From the NCBI GenBank assembly GCA_930367215.1, contig OV884058.1, positions 172,156,478 through 172,220,477 of the forward strand: 64,000 nucleotides of DNA, read 5' to 3'. Positions 1 to 14,971 of the stretch are shown here, piece after piece. Under the pieces are notes generated by a model. It had not been told where the DNA came from, did not search any database, and saw only the letters and a list, made by a program, of their open reading frames with translations. How positions within the stretch are numbered: the stretch's first letter is position 1; each line of letters begins with the position of its first letter. This DNA comes from Pollenia angustigena. Its lineage: Eukaryota > Arthropoda > Insecta > Diptera > Polleniidae. The position numbers and the translations under genes were made by a program.

Positions 1-584
1 TCACGTAACTGTGAATGGCGGTCGTTATCGCACCATGATTATTTTTTTATTTTTTTATTTATTTATTAATTGAATTGCTCCATACACAAGACTAAGAGTC
101 TTATTTTGCAGTATGGAACTGAGAATATGTTAAACTTTAAATCATTAATTAATTAATAACTTAATAACTAACTACAATTTTTATATAAGTAATCCAAAAA
201 ACAATGATTACCGACTATTCTTGGCCCGAATTGGAAAACATGGACTTGGACGACAGGTGGTTTCAACAGAACGGTGCCACAAGCCACACAGCACACGTTA
301 CAATCGATTTATTGAAGAGTAGGTTTGGTGAGCATGTTATCTCAAGAAATGGACCAGTCAATTGGCCGCCTCGTTCGTGCGATTTAACAGCTCTAGACTT
401 TTTTCTTTGTGACTACGTCAAATTATTGGTCTATGCCAACAAGCCGACGACGTTTGAAGAACTCAGAGCCAACATTGAGCGCGAAATAGCTGCCGTTACG
501 GCCGAAATGTGTGACCGAGTCATCGAAAATTGGGTCCAACGAATCGACCGCTGCCGACGTTCCCGCGGTGGCCATATGAATTAA
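1..584 (+). pseudogene. mariner/Tc1-superfamily transposase relic (C-terminal half)
   Basis: The reading frame from 204 to the stop at 582-584, plus the in-frame piece at 1-41, encodes the catalytic half of a mariner-type DDE transposase. Seen: a WFQQNGATSHTA block, a WPPRSCDLTALDFFL block, and a tail ending in CRRSRGGH, all in the order usual for insect mariner-like elements. In this family the first block normally reads QQDGA, its Asp being the second catalytic acid; here it is Asn, so the enzyme would be dead even if whole. The frame is broken at 42-203 by a foreign insertion flanked by a 7-bp duplication. The N-terminal DNA-binding part lies outside the window or is lost. Confidence 0.85.
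42..203 (-). mobile_element. Short retroposon (SINE-like or truncated LINE end) inserted in the mariner relic
   Basis: A 162-bp segment is flanked by the direct repeat ATGATTA (35-41 and 204-210). Removing it plus one repeat restores the transposase frame, so it is a true insertion. The plus strand starts with a T/A-rich run (TTTTTTTATTTTTTTATTTA), which on the minus strand is a poly(A)-like tail. Tail plus a 7-bp TSD points to target-primed retrotransposition. No RNA polymerase III A/B boxes were recognised, so it may instead be a 5'-truncated LINE. Confidence 0.7.
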
Positions 585-954
585 GTCGAGTTCCATTCAT
601 AAATGTTTTGATTGTTTTTCGAGTCGAAATTTGAGATATTTCCGTTAGTAAAAGCAAAAGCAAAATAAAAGGTAAACAACTCAATAAACAGCAGTACAAT
701 GCAGCATAAAAAGCTACTTTTTAAATTTTAATTTAGAAGTGACGTATGCGGCACAAAACAATTATTTTCACTTTCAATAAAATACTATTAACTTCCAAGT
801 TCGTTAATGAACGTTCACAAAAATTAACATTTTTCTTCAAAACATATTTGCATTTCCATGAGAATGTCAACCACGACTCAAAAATGAAAACACTTGAAAC
901 TTATTTTCAAATATGGTAGAAATAAAAAAAACACTCAAACTTTACTCTGCATAG

Positions 955-1014
955 TAGTGCTGGGATACTATCGATATTTTCTACAATCGATATTTATCGA
1001 TAGTTCAGATTTCA
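955..1014 (+). repeat. Repeated TATCGATA-rich element end, copy 1
   Basis: This roughly 60-bp segment begins TAGTGCTGGGATAC and contains the octamer TATCGATA twice. It recurs almost unchanged at 33371-33430. A TGCTGGG start followed by AT-rich inverted motifs looks like a transposon terminus, possibly hAT; the partner terminus may be the ATCGAT-bearing stretch near 1840, but that is weak. Confidence 0.5.
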
Positions 1015-1859
1015 CTATTGTTCTTGTAACAAAAACTAACAGCCTGTTCATGTTCGATATCGTTATACAGGCAGTAAAAACAATTCGAAATACTACAAAA
1101 ACATTTTCAGCTTACAAAGTAGTTAGCAATTGGACAGTATTCTAAATATTATATATATTTTTATAAAGATGTCATCTCTGGTGATATTTGAAGGAATCAA
1201 ACAAAGTCATGAAGGGTTTTAAATTGTAATCGACGACTTGACACATATTTCATAAAAAAGCATGTTCATAGTAAGAGGTTTTGCTTGCAACTTTTAAAAA
1301 TAGACATGATAACAAGTTAAAATAAATTTTTAAGAATATCGCAAATAATAAATTTATTGCATTCCTATCATTGTTTAAAACCAAAGTTTTTCAAAAGATA
1401 TGTTCACACCAATTCAATATTTGACGTCCTACACGTAACCACTAGTTTTCTTAAAGAATTGTTTGCTTTTGCAAAACGTTTGGCTAGAGCAAACATTATT
1501 TGACAGTTTCGAAATTACTTTATACAATTATGATAAATAGAAATTATAAAAAATAAATCTTAAGTTCAATCAATTTACTGTTCACGCCTTTTTTTGGCTA
1601 TAATCGTCAAATATTTGTTAGGTCTGAACATAGCTTAAGTCATATCTATGTAGTTTGTTGGTTCTTTACCATCGTGAATTGTTTTGTTTTTATTCAAATT
1701 AACTTTTTATTATCAAAACTAATTTGATTTTTGTATTTTTATGTATTCGAATTAAAACCGGTTATTTTTAAAAAGCTTAACCGAAACCCGGTTTTTTAAA
1801 ATAGCAGCTATTCGGAATATCCGAAAAACTCGAATAATCGATCTCCCTACCTACACCCC

Positions 1860-2200
1860 AATAAACAAAGAACCATTTTCGTGATTGTACTCTATTTGGA
1901 ACACATGGTCAATAATGGACCCGGCAAAACAGAACATTGTTATGAGGTTAAGATCAACATAAGAGTTATTTGTGCCGAATATTGTCATGATAAAATGTTG
2001 TGGTAGTAGGTCTAAAACTAAGTTTTATAAAAGCCCCCTTTCTAAAATCACTTAAGGGGAAATAAATCTCATATAGATAAAGATATCTAATTAATATTCG
2101 GAACAAAGAACTTTTATATGAATCTTAACCTCATATTATAATTTTTTGTTCTGGCGGTGCCATGATTGCCCATGGAACCTAAATATTGAACACTCATGAA
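1860..2200. repeat. Degenerate dispersed repeat related to 52180-52300
   Basis: The piece around 1911 (AATGGACCCGGCAAAAC, then a GAGGTTAAGAT motif and a TGCCGAATATTGTC motif) matches the order of motifs at 52200-52280. It is a shared dispersed repeat, probably part of the DINE-like family that litters the window. No coding content was seen. Confidence 0.45.
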
Positions 2201-2285
2201 AACTTGTCAGTAGTGTAGGGTGCTCGTGCTTGACCAAATACACTTTTTTACTTGTTTTGTTTTTATTGAGTAAAGAAGTGTTATT

Positions 2286-2892
2286 AAGGTGCCTATTATG
2301 AACTAAATTCGATTTTCGACAGCAGTCGAATTAGCTGATCGAACGAATTTTCATTTGGTATTATGGCGCGCATTCGATAAAAATTTACTATTGTGATTTT
2401 GTTAATTCACAGTAGTACATTTTCGATCAGCTGTCACTTAAAATAAAAAATTTTTGTTTACAAATTTACGGCGTGATTACGGCGAATTATGGTTGTTTAC
2501 AAATAATTTAGCTTCAGTGGGGTTTCATCCCATTTTTTTACATGCTGAACTTTGCTGCAAATCATTTGGTGAAAAAAGAATTTTGTTCCATAAGGAATAT
2601 GAGCGGTTCCAATTGCTGTTAACGACGTTGGACTTGCATAAAATGAACAAAACAGATTAAGAATATTGCATTTGGTATACGAACACCAAAAAATTTACAA
2701 ATATGTAGTTACATTTTCAACAAGTTTTTTACATTTATTTGCACAGTCGAAAGCAAATTTGTTTTCGTTGAAAAATTCGATGCACAACGAAACTTTCGAC
2801 AGTGCTGCCAACTCATAATACCAAATTAAGATTCGATAGTCGATGTTCGATAGCCAGCGAATTTATCGAATTTAACTCATAATAGGGGCCTT
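2286..2892. mobile_element. TIR element of about 607 bp, non-autonomous
   Basis: The ends are inverted repeats: AAGGTGCCTATTATGA at the left against TCATAATAGGGGCCTT at the right, continuing imperfectly into ATTCGAT-rich subterminal sequence. A 68-codon open frame inside (2454-2660) resembles nothing I know. No clear TSD. Superfamily not determined. Confidence 0.65.
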
Positions 2893-3175
2893 GGTGGCAA
2901 AGTTTTTAAAAATATTTAACTACATAAAATTTAAAAATTGCAAAAAACTAACGTTGAGTCAAACTATTTCTCTAATACTTAATATTTTGCTTTATTATTC
3001 TAACTTTTCTTACAAATATATACGTGTATAGTTTTGTATTCCTTTTAAACATTCACTGGAACTAATAGCGTGACAAATTGTTCATGGAATATTCCAATTG
3101 CTTTTTTTCCTTCAAGGGGAAAGAAAATTTCATGGGAACAAAAATTCGCCTTTTTATTCACGATAGGGGTAATTA

Positions 3176-3605
3176 CCCAGTAAAAAAAATTTGAGATTTT
3201 TTGAAGCACTAAATAGAAAAAGCGCATAATCGAGCGCTTCAATAAAAGAGCTTTTATAAAGCAGTAAATGATATGGAATAAAATATACAAAAAAGCTGCT
3301 TTAGTGCTGACAATGAAGAAGGTTACAAACCGAAAAAAAATAAAAATATGCGAAAATGATTGGAAAAGGGCATTTAAACAAAAGCAAAACATTAATGAAT
3401 ATGTTAATATAGTAAGCCCCTAAAAAGCACTTTAGGAGTGCTTTGTTTACATGTTAAAAGAAGCGCTTATTGTCAGCAAAAAATAGTCCTCCAAACCGGG
3501 AACACCCCATGCAAAAATCAGGCATCCCATCAGCAGGTTTGAAGCGATTTGTGGTATGAATTCATACACAAAACCTGCTCCTTTTGGAGCATATTTTTTA
3601 CTGGG
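3176..3605. mobile_element. TIR element of 430 bp with TA target duplication (CCCAGT type)
   Basis: CCCAGTAAAAAAAAT at the left mirrors ATTTTTTACTGGG at the right, flanked by TA on both sides. The similar size and CCCAG start suggest kinship with the element at 52774-53201. TA duplication fits Tc1/mariner-type MITEs. Internal sequence is AT-rich and non-coding. Confidence 0.7.
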
Positions 3606-3683
3606 TATCGCAGCAACTCTCCCAACAGCTTTCCTGTGTTCTGGCAGGATTTGCTAGGGCATTAAGCCCTTCTTAATCTTTAC

Positions 3684-3937
3684 ATATCGTCGGTTGATAA
3701 TTTAATTGTCGTATGTGGATTCCGATAGTTTCGAATAAATTAAGTTCGAAGTTTGAAAATTGCTTCAGCAAATAACACATACGACAAACTCAACACTCCA
3801 TATCTCGAAAACCGTATGAGGTATTGAAAAACTGATTATGCCAAATGAAAGATCAGGTCGGAAACCCTAAGTAAACGATCTTAACTCAAAACCGCAAAAA
3901 ATCCACATGCGACAATTAAATTATCAACCGACGATAT
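3684..3937. mobile_element. 254-bp MITE with long inverted ends, copy 1
   Basis: The left end ATATCGTCGGTTGATAATTT is matched inverted at the right by AAATTATCAACCGACGATAT, with the similarity running on for about 37 bp. A second copy lies inverted at 27154-27400 and shares the interior, including CATATCTCGAAAA and AGACCAGGTCGGAAA-like stretches, so this is a defined family. Confidence 0.8.
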
Positions 3938-4297
3938 TCTTTTTTAAATCGGCAAAGTAGATTTTTAATTTCGCAACAGAATCGCAATTCTTTGTCAAAC
4001 TTAAAAACTAAACATTTCCGTGAAAAATATCACAAACTTTGTTAATCTGTGTATAAGAGGTATCAAGATTTCGATTTGCTAAACCTGACTTCTCCCAGCC
4101 CTAACGTCTAAAAGTGAAACCCCTTTTAAGACTTTTTCGCAGGGTATACCGCTATCGAGCAATTGACCGAAAAACTAAAAAAATTTACTGAGCAAAACAC
4201 ATCTTTTTAAAAGCTTTTATTTAACAAACAATATACATATGTTTGTTCTGGTGAAATCGATGAAACCGATTGAGCTGAAATTTTGTATACACGTTCA

Positions 4298-4660
4298 GGA
4301 CTAGTTATTTTTAATGCATTTCTACAATATGGGTATCAGATGAAAGGGCTTGCTGGGAACAACTCGAAAAATAAAGTGGCCACTCTAAATCCAATATGGC
4401 GGCACAAACAAGATGGCGGACTAGTTTTTTTAATGCACTTCTCCAAATTGGTTATTAAACTAAAGAGCTTGCTAAGAATATCTTGAAAAATAAAGTAGTG
4501 AGCCTAAATCCAATATTGCGGCACAAACAAGATGGCGGACTAGTTATTTTTAATGCACTTCTACAATATGCGTATCAACTGAAAAGGCTTGGGAAGAATA
4601 ACTCTCAAACCAAAGTGACGTCACTCTTGATACAATATGGCTGACTAAGTTTTTAATGCT
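4298..4660. repeat. Tandem repeat, about 120-bp period, three copies
   Basis: The marker GGACTAGTT recurs at 4298, 4418 and 4537, each followed by TTTTTAATGCA and preceded, in copies 2 and 3, by CACAAACAAGATGGC. Copies differ by point changes and small indels. The 67-codon frame across it is a by-product of the repeat. Confidence 0.8.
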
Positions 4661-4767
4661 TGCTGAGAATACGATTGCTAGTTTTAAAAAAATTAAAAGT
4701 AAAAATTCTTTTTTAAAAAGAAATAAATTAAAAGTAAAAAACCTTTAAAAAACAAGCTTTTATTTGA

Positions 4768-5107
4768 ATGCGCTTTTTCTGCAGATTGTGCAAAGACTCT
4801 GAGGAGCTAGAGACGATTAAGCATGTACTGTGTCACTGTCTTAGGATGCAGGGTCTCAGGCAGAAATGGCTAGGAGATAGATTTCACAACGAACTGGGGT
4901 CTATCGCTGGATGTAATCCAGTTGATCAGGGAAATAGTGCGGTTGTTTGTGTTGAGGTGACTGTAGAGGGGGTAATACTTCTACGTGGTACCTACTAATT
5001 CTTAATTCGATCTATCTCTTACTTCTTCTCTTCACATTTCTCTTTCTTTACCTTTTCATTGAAGGTGTGCCCTTAGGCACATAACCCTTCTTAACCTAAC
5101 CTAACCT
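4768..5107 (+). pseudogene. 3' end of a non-LTR retrotransposon (RT-encoding ORF2 C-terminus)
   Basis: The frame 4768-4998 carries a Cys/His cluster, CRLCKDSEELETIKHVLCHC, of the kind found downstream of reverse transcriptase and RNase H in insect LINE polyproteins, followed by a short tail with the usual Leu/Gly content. After the stop comes a short 3' region ending in AACCTAACCTAACCT, a tail seen in several insect LINE families. 5'-truncated; no RT core here. Confidence 0.65.
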
Positions 5108-5857
5108 GAATGCGCTAAAAAAAAATATTTGCTTTCTTCAAAACTTTTACTATCAACTTATGACGTCATTACACAATTTTTATGTTATAAAAACTTGTCG
5201 CGAGATTTACAAGTGCAGAAAAAAAAGAAAATTAATAACTTGATTTAAACTATTACAATTTTCAAACTAAGTAAATATGTACAAGTACGGAGGTGAACAT
5301 ATCTTTTTTAAATAAACAAAAGAACAACCTGCCAACTGGATGAAATTTCATCTCCTTTATTGCCGTTTTAAAAAGTATACACAACTTCAGAGTCAACATC
5401 ACAAAGCGAAGTGTTTACAACCCCGTTCTGAAGAATCATCTCGAAAGTATATAATGACAACACAAATGAACCAATTGCACTCTCCTTATTTCGCTTCCTT
5501 ATCCGAAAGAACCCATGGGACTGGAGATATCTTGGAGTACCAACAACATTGGAACAACATTTCAAATTGTTTTAAGAAAACGTTTTTATTCAATCATTAT
5601 TCGAATGTTTTGAAAAATAATAATAAGAGATGTTGCTTGTCATAAAAATCTAAAGAGTTTAAGAAATACTTTTTCACAGAGATGATTTTTAATTTCTCTA
5701 AACTCAAATAAGCCAAAGATAGTAATATTTGCGGAGATCACAAAAGATAAAAACCCAGAAAAGCAATTTTTAATATGAAAACTAATCAAAGAAAAGTCTA
5801 ATTTTTTTCTGGTTCTTTTATGTTTATTTTAGTTGGAAAGTGTTATAATTATTTTTA
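5108..5857. other. Intergenic AT-rich stretch, nothing recognised
   Basis: No coding frame with credible composition was found. Overlapping frames of 101 and 65 codons on opposite strands (5340-5645, 5368-5565) have no recognisable domain. The stretch adjoining 5858 is the presumed 3' UTR side of CDC5. Confidence 0.5.
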
Positions 5858-9607
<3,750 letters not shown>

Positions 9608-10198
9608 TTTGTTAACTTTTTATGAACTTTGTTTAAATAATTAAATTAAGAAAAAATATTTTAGTTTTTAACTTTTTTGCAAGAAACTTAACATTTGCAA
9701 ACGATTAAGCATAGAAAACCGCACCGGCACACAATATTTTTACAACGGTGTGATGCCAGATGTTTAAAAATATTTACTTTAAATGTATTGCCAGATGGAT
9801 AAAGCCATCATAATTGCTTTTATGAATTTTTAACGGTACTTTAATGTTAACTTGTTTTAAATTATTAAACTATTCAAAAAAATTATACATAAGAAGTCAG
9901 CATATAGTACATTTTTTTAATTTGTTCTATGTTTAACAATTTTTTCAGAGTGGAGTAAACGTATGTCTAAACACAAGACATGAATTTGTATGTTAATAAA
10001 TACTTACATTTTCTTTGGCAACCAATTTATTTTTAATTATTTTTTTATTATTAATTTGTAAATTTTCTATTTTAATTTAATTTTTTAAGTTTAAAATATT
10101 TCCTGTTTTGTAACTGATAATTTATTTTTACAGCTTGTGTTAAAAGATAATTGCTCAGCAATAAATTATAACATTTGTTGCTGAACATGTGTTAAAAT
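9608..10198. other. Upstream region of CDC5
   Basis: AT-rich and non-coding. The first ~150 bp beyond the ATG must contain the promoter and 5' UTR of CDC5, but I see no convincing initiator or DRE octamer. Confidence 0.4.
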
Positions 10199-10719
10199 CA
10201 GTGTTCGAAAATAAACAGTACATTATTTAGCGTTCGGCTCACACACCGAGGAACGATATCTATTTTTTTAGTGTTTGTGTAAACATACACAAACCTTAAT
10301 ACCGTTCGTAACTATTTTCAAGAAAGAACCGAACATTCGGTTCTTCGTTAAAAAACAGAACAATTGTAGTGATACTGTAGAAAAACATTATATTTTAATG
10401 TTCTCTAATGTTTTTTTCGCGTGTGTATTTTGTTTTTGTAAAAAATGTTTGGTTTTTTTTTATCAGCAAAAAGCGACGAGCCGAACCGAACACATTGAAG
10501 TTCGTGGATTTTCAAAAAAAACCGAACGGAATTTAAACTTCTCATCATTTGTTGAGTATGATGAAAACAGCATTATTTTTGTGTTCGAAAGATGACAAAC
10601 AGGGAAACGTTATTTTTTTTAATGAATTTCTACACAAACACTATTAGCGTTTGTGTTTTCCACAAATCTACCGAACCGAACATTAAGAAACGATATTTAG
10701 TGTTTATTTTCGAACACTG
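10199..10719. mobile_element. 521-bp TIR element, CAGTGTTCG ends (hAT-like)
   Basis: CAGTGTTCGAAAATAAACA at the left is matched inverted by TGTTTATTTTCGAACACTG at the right (19 bp; one spacing difference just inside). The CAGTG start is common in hAT elements, but the 8-bp flanks GTTAAAAT and CTTTAAAC match only partly, so the superfamily is tentative. The interior repeats GAACCGAAC/GTTCGGTTC motifs and has no transposase. Confidence 0.7.
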
Positions 10720-10749
10720 CTTTAAACTACCAGGTAGGATGAACCTTTA

Positions 10750-11109
10750 GGCTGACTTCCAAAACGTTCTAATACAAAGTTTGTATACAGTTTTACTACT
10801 GTATTTTAACCATGCACATGTACAAAGTACCGAAACAATGCAACTCTATGTTCTGTTTATTTGAACGTTTTGAAATGTAAGTGATGCAATGCATAATATT
10901 AAAATAAATCTGTATTGCTTGCAAATTAAATGTCAAATATCACAAAGTATCAATTTTAAAACCGATGCTCTGATTGCTTTTTCGCTGCGTTACTTATACA
11001 TACCATTGATGTTTTGGAAGGGTTTGCATTGCATATATATTGTACTGCGGCGTAATGAAACATTATACTTTGTTCTTATACAAAACATTTAACGTTTTGG
11101 AAGTCAGCC
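10750..11109. mobile_element. 360-bp MITE with TTA target duplication
   Basis: GGCTGACTTCCAAAACGTT (left) and AACGTTTTGGAAGTCAGCC (right) are perfect 19-bp inverted repeats, flanked by TTA at 10747-10749 and 11110-11112. A 3-bp TTA/TAA duplication is the signature of PIF/Harbinger-type insertion. No coding content. Confidence 0.8.
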
Positions 11110-11196
11110 TTATTTTCTTTATCGCTCACTTAAGTTTACATTAAAGTTTTAATAAAGGAACACTTTTTATAAGGCCGATTAAAGTCTTCTTTAATA

Positions 11197-11739
11197 GCGA
11201 TTTCTTTTCTGTGAAATATGTTGCATTAATGTTACATGTTCTACATTTTGTGTTCGTTTGTACAAAAAATACAACTGTGGAAAAAATTTTCAAGTTGTTT
11301 TGTGAATATGTTGATAAAAAACATGTTGCATATTTGCCCTATACTGCCCTGTTTTACAACTTTGGTACTTACAACTTTGTTTGTACAACCAATGTTTTAT
11401 TTTGATTGTCATAATTCATACAGCTCATAATTTTGTAAAAAATTGTTTTAAAACAAAATATAAATATATTTACACATTAAAATCAAAAAAAGTCTATTTA
11501 TATTATAATCGTTTTAATTTTTCTAAGCCATTAGTGATGTCAATATTTGTTTCCAAGCCATAATAGCGTGCAGAAACCGCTCAAATAGCTTTAAAAATTG
11601 CTCATGAAGTACATTAATGAAGAAAGTGTAATAGTTGTAAATAAAAGCAGCTAATTGTGTTCTATTGAAATTGCACAACATGTAACACTTCTAGTGATTT
11701 TAGTTAACATTAGAAAATGTTACATGTATATACTGTAAT
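11197..11739. mobile_element. GCGATTTCTTTTCT-family element, copy A (right end shared with copy B)
   Basis: Starts with the family terminus GCGATTTCTTTTCTGTGAAA and runs through the same internal order as copies B and C (TTGTTTGTACAACCAATG, GTGATGTCAATATTTGTT, GTTCTATTGAAATTGCAC). It lacks its own right terminus and passes directly into copy B at 11740, as if two copies had recombined through one end. Confidence 0.75.
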
Positions 11740-11908
11740 GGCGATTTCTTTTCTGAGAAAAATGTTGCATTAATGTTACATGTTCTATATTTTTGTGTTC
11801 GTTTGTACAAAAAATACAACTGTGGGAAAAATTTTAAAGTTCTTTTGTGAATATGTTGATAAAAAACGTGCAAAACATGTTGCATGTTTTACCCTTACTT
11901 TTACTTAA

Positions 11909-12591
11909 CTTGAGGGTTACACGATCAAGTTTTGGCTATCAAGTTTTAATACACTCACACTTTTTTACCAATACACTCATACTTTTAAAAATTGATACGA
12001 ACTTGCCTCTAAAATTCTCTTGCCAGTGAGTGTATCAGTTTTCGTTCAAGAAAACATCTTATTACAAATCTTTTGAAGTTGTTTTTGTTTTTTTTCACAA
12101 ATATTTTGCCGGCAAAGGCTGAAGTTCTTTTTTTTTACAAATTGTTGCGGGAATTTTAAAAATTTAACTAAAAACCTAAAAAAATAGTGAAATATGTTTA
12201 TTAAAAAATTTATTTATAAAATTAATAAGCAAAAATGATGTTCTGCGATTCATAGAGCTGTACAGAAGCCATGAAATTTTATGAATCTTTCATCATATAG
12301 GCGAAATGATTTGAAAATAAAAGCCTACGAGTCTATAGCTTCTGAAACAAAAATGCCAGTGGAAGAAGTAAAGAAAAAAATAAAGTCCCTTCGAACAGCC
12401 TACAGTGCAGAAAAATCAAAAGTGGAAAATAGCAAAACATTTTGAGTTGTTTTCTCGGCGACGACATCTTGAAAAAGTAAATTGCTTTCAACTTGCGTGC
12501 AGCCTACGTCACAGCTGTCAACTTTTGCATATTTTGACAATCAGTATATGTAAAAGACTATCAAGAAAATCTTGATCGTGTGGCTGCACTG
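11909..12591. mobile_element. 683-bp insertion with TAA duplication and MADF-coding remnant (Harbinger-like)
   Basis: Copy C of the host element reads straight through CTTAAGGTG where this insertion sits, and TAA is duplicated at 11906-11908 and 12592-12594, so both ends are fixed by comparison. The termini share the inverted core ACACGATCAAG. The 3-bp TAA duplication plus a MADF-type coding remnant inside suggest a PIF/Harbinger-derived element, since those elements often encode a Myb/MADF-like second protein. Confidence 0.75.
12243..12440 (+). pseudogene. MADF (Myb/SANT-like) domain fragment
   Basis: Translation starting LRFIELYRSHEIL and, after a frameshift near 12282, continuing NLSSYRRNDLKIKAYESIAS and VEEVKKKIKSLRTAYSAEKS matches the MADF fold: an opening (F/L)IELYR helix, a Trp/Asn-Leu turn, and a KKKIKSLR(T)AY recognition region. 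MADF domains bind DNA and occur in fly transcription factors and in the accessory proteins of Harbinger transposons. The frame is broken, so it is a relic. Confidence 0.75.
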
Positions 12592-13060
12592 TAAGGTGTT
12601 CATACTGCCCTGTCTTACAATTTTGGTACTTACTACTTTGTTTGTACAACCAATGTTTTATTTTGTTTGTCATAATTCATACAGCTCATAATTTTGTAAA
12701 AAAATTATTTTAAAACAAAATATAAATATATTTACACAGTAAAATAAAAAAAAAGTCTATTTATATGATAATCATTTACATTTTTTTAAGCCATTAGTGA
12801 TGTCAATATTTGTTTCCAAGCCATAATTGCGTGCAGAAACCGCTTAAATAGCTTTAAAAATCGCTCATGAAGTACATTAATGATGAAAGTGTAATAGTTG
12901 TAAATAAAAGCAGCCAAATGTGTTCTATTGAAATTGCACAACATGTAACACTTCCAGTGATTATAGGTAACATTAGAAAATGTTACATGTACATACTGTA
13001 ACATATTTTTTTTCAGAAAAGAAATCGCCATAACATATTTTTCTCAGAAAAGAAATCGCC

Positions 13061-14220
13061 ATAAGCTATCGGTAAGTTGTGAAAACGGGCCTTACTGCCC
13101 GTCTATACCATAGATAATTATTGCGACATATATTGCAGTAAATGTCAAAATTATGTTATCTCTAATGTAGACTGCAATTTTTTGTACATATTTATTGCCG
13201 GTAATTTATGTTGCAATAATTGTTAGTCCATTTTCGTTGACAATTATTGCTTACATTAAACGTCGAATTGGGTTGTCAATTGAGAAAAAAGAAGCAAAAA
13301 AGAAAAATATAAAAGCAAATTGCGTGAGAAAGAAATTAAATTTGTGATATGGTAGCCAATTTTAATTGTAGTAAAAGAATTAAATTAATGAATTTAATAA
13401 ACACTAAAATAAAATTACAAAAAGTATTTTTATTAATACAATTTTTTCTTATTCGACTTTTATTATTTAAATTTATATAAGTTTTTTTTAAGTTTGAGTT
13501 CTTTTTTATATAAAAATATTAATTATATTAATTTTTTTTTCTTTTGTTAAAGTAAAATTAATATTTTTATATAAAAAAGACCTCAAGCTTTAACAAATTA
13601 ATATACATTTTAATAATAAAGGCGAATAAGAAAGAATTTATACTAGTAAATATAATTTATACAAAATAGCGTCAATTTTTACACTGCACCTTCTTCCTTG
13701 ATTTTTTCAAATTATGAGTTAATACAATTTCCCATGCCTTTAACATAAGCTGAGCAATAAGAAATATTGCTTTGTTACTCGCCCACGTTATTGCCAACTG
13801 GCTGAGATCTTTATCTTTAGTGTAGACCTAGGGTAAGGGTAATAAAATCAAAATAAGACAAATATAGTAAAACCCAGTTAATTACCCCACGCTTAAATGC
13901 CAAAACTCCCAAAACAAAATTACATCTAAATTTATTTATTCTCTTAAATGTCTTAAATTATTTTCATTTAACCGATTTAATCTTGTTCTAACAGACATTA
14001 AAGTCGGCAAAAGTTTTCCGTAATAACAGTTGTTACCCTGAAGGTAATCTAAACAGTGGCAATAGGTTTCAAAACTACAATGAATTCCTCTAAATATTCC
14101 AGTTCTATAGCCGCGAAAGTGCTCACCTTACTTAACTTACCAAATAATTTATTTAAAATATGTTTTTAAAATACAAAATACTCCCATTTTTATGTCTTTA
14201 AAATACAAACTACTTCTATT
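13061..14220. other. AT-rich stretch with a possible degenerate element
   Basis: A weak inverted pair, GTCTATACCATAGATAA near 13099 and the reverse of GGTCTACACTAAAGATAA near 13830, hints at an old element of about 740 bp containing 'AATTATTGC' runs. From about 14150 the motif AAATACAAAATAC begins, continuing beyond the inserted element at 14221-14815. No gene seen. Confidence 0.35.
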
Positions 14221-14815
14221 TGAGGAGGTCCATAACAAAACGCAATAATTACACCATAACATTTTTTTGGATAAACGACAAAATGTAATTTAAGTAAGTA
14301 GCACAAAATTTTTTTAAAAAACAATTATTGAGGTATTATTGTCTACAAAAAGTAATATTAATCACAAATTAATTATTTTATCTGACAGTTTGTTTTAAAG
14401 TTATTTAGATAACAAATTTGGAATTATTGCGTTTTGGTCCGAATCCATAGTATTTATTTCATTTTGCTTTGAACTGTATGAAAATGTTATTCACAATCAA
14501 CTTAACAAAGGCAAAAGGTATTAACTAAACAAAAATTCCTTACGTTTTACAGTTAAATAAGAGTTACCACACGAGCATAATTTATTTATAAAGTTGACTT
14601 TTTTAAATTTCTTGTAGCGATTTATTGCAAAGATGTGTAACTATAGCATTTTGCTCTGAACCATTAAATTTGATATTGAATTGCAATGTAGTTATTGAGT
14701 TTTGGAATGCTTTGTATTAAAGGTTATATAGATTTCAATGTGTAGAATAGGATTCAATCAAAAAATCAAAAAACTTGAAAAATGTAATTATTGCGTTTTG
14801 TTATGGACCTCCTCA
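14221..14815. mobile_element. 595-bp TIR element (TGAGGAGGTCC ends)
   Basis: TGAGGAGGTCCATAACAAAA continues to about 32 bp and is matched inverted at the right, ending GGACCTCCTCA. It splits a block of AAATACAAAATAC repeats, showing it came later. The subterminal motif AATTATTGCGTTTTG recurs internally near 14425. Non-coding; no secure TSD. Confidence 0.8.
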
Positions 14816-14971
14816 TTTATTGTATGTATTAAAAATACAAAATACTTGCCGGACATGTATTTAAAATACAAAATACTTGCATGTAATGTATTTAAAATAC
14901 AAATACAAAATACGTTTTTTTATATTAAATACGTATTTCAATACATGTATTTTAAATACTGCCCAGCCCTG
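14816..14971 (-). mobile_element. hAT-like terminus with (TATTTAAAATACAAA) repeats
   Basis: Read on the minus strand from 14971 it begins CAGGGCTGGGCAGTATTTAA, a terminus typical of hAT elements, followed by iterated TATTT(A/T)AAATAC units that continue left of the element inserted at 14221. The opposite terminus was not located. Confidence 0.55.

Larger units (their letters stand above)
11740..13060. mobile_element. GCGATTTCTTTTCT-family element, copy B, interrupted
   Basis: The left end GGCGATTTCTTTTCTGAG and right end CAGAAAAGAAATCGCC are inverted repeats. The right terminus is duplicated (13015-13030 and 13046-13060). Compared with copy C at 47039-47622 the interior is interrupted at 11909-12591 by a separate element. 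The uninterrupted family length is about 585 bp, with no coding capacity. Confidence 0.8.

Noticed and set aside
3045..3392. 115-codon minus-strand frame as a membrane protein
   Set aside because: Phe-rich by AT bias and overlaps the TIR element beginning at 3176; hydrophobicity is compositional.
5090..5107. AACCTAACCTAACCT as insect telomere repeat (TTAGG)n
   Set aside because: Only about three units, directly after a LINE 3' end; flies lack TTAGG telomeres, and such tails occur on non-LTR elements.
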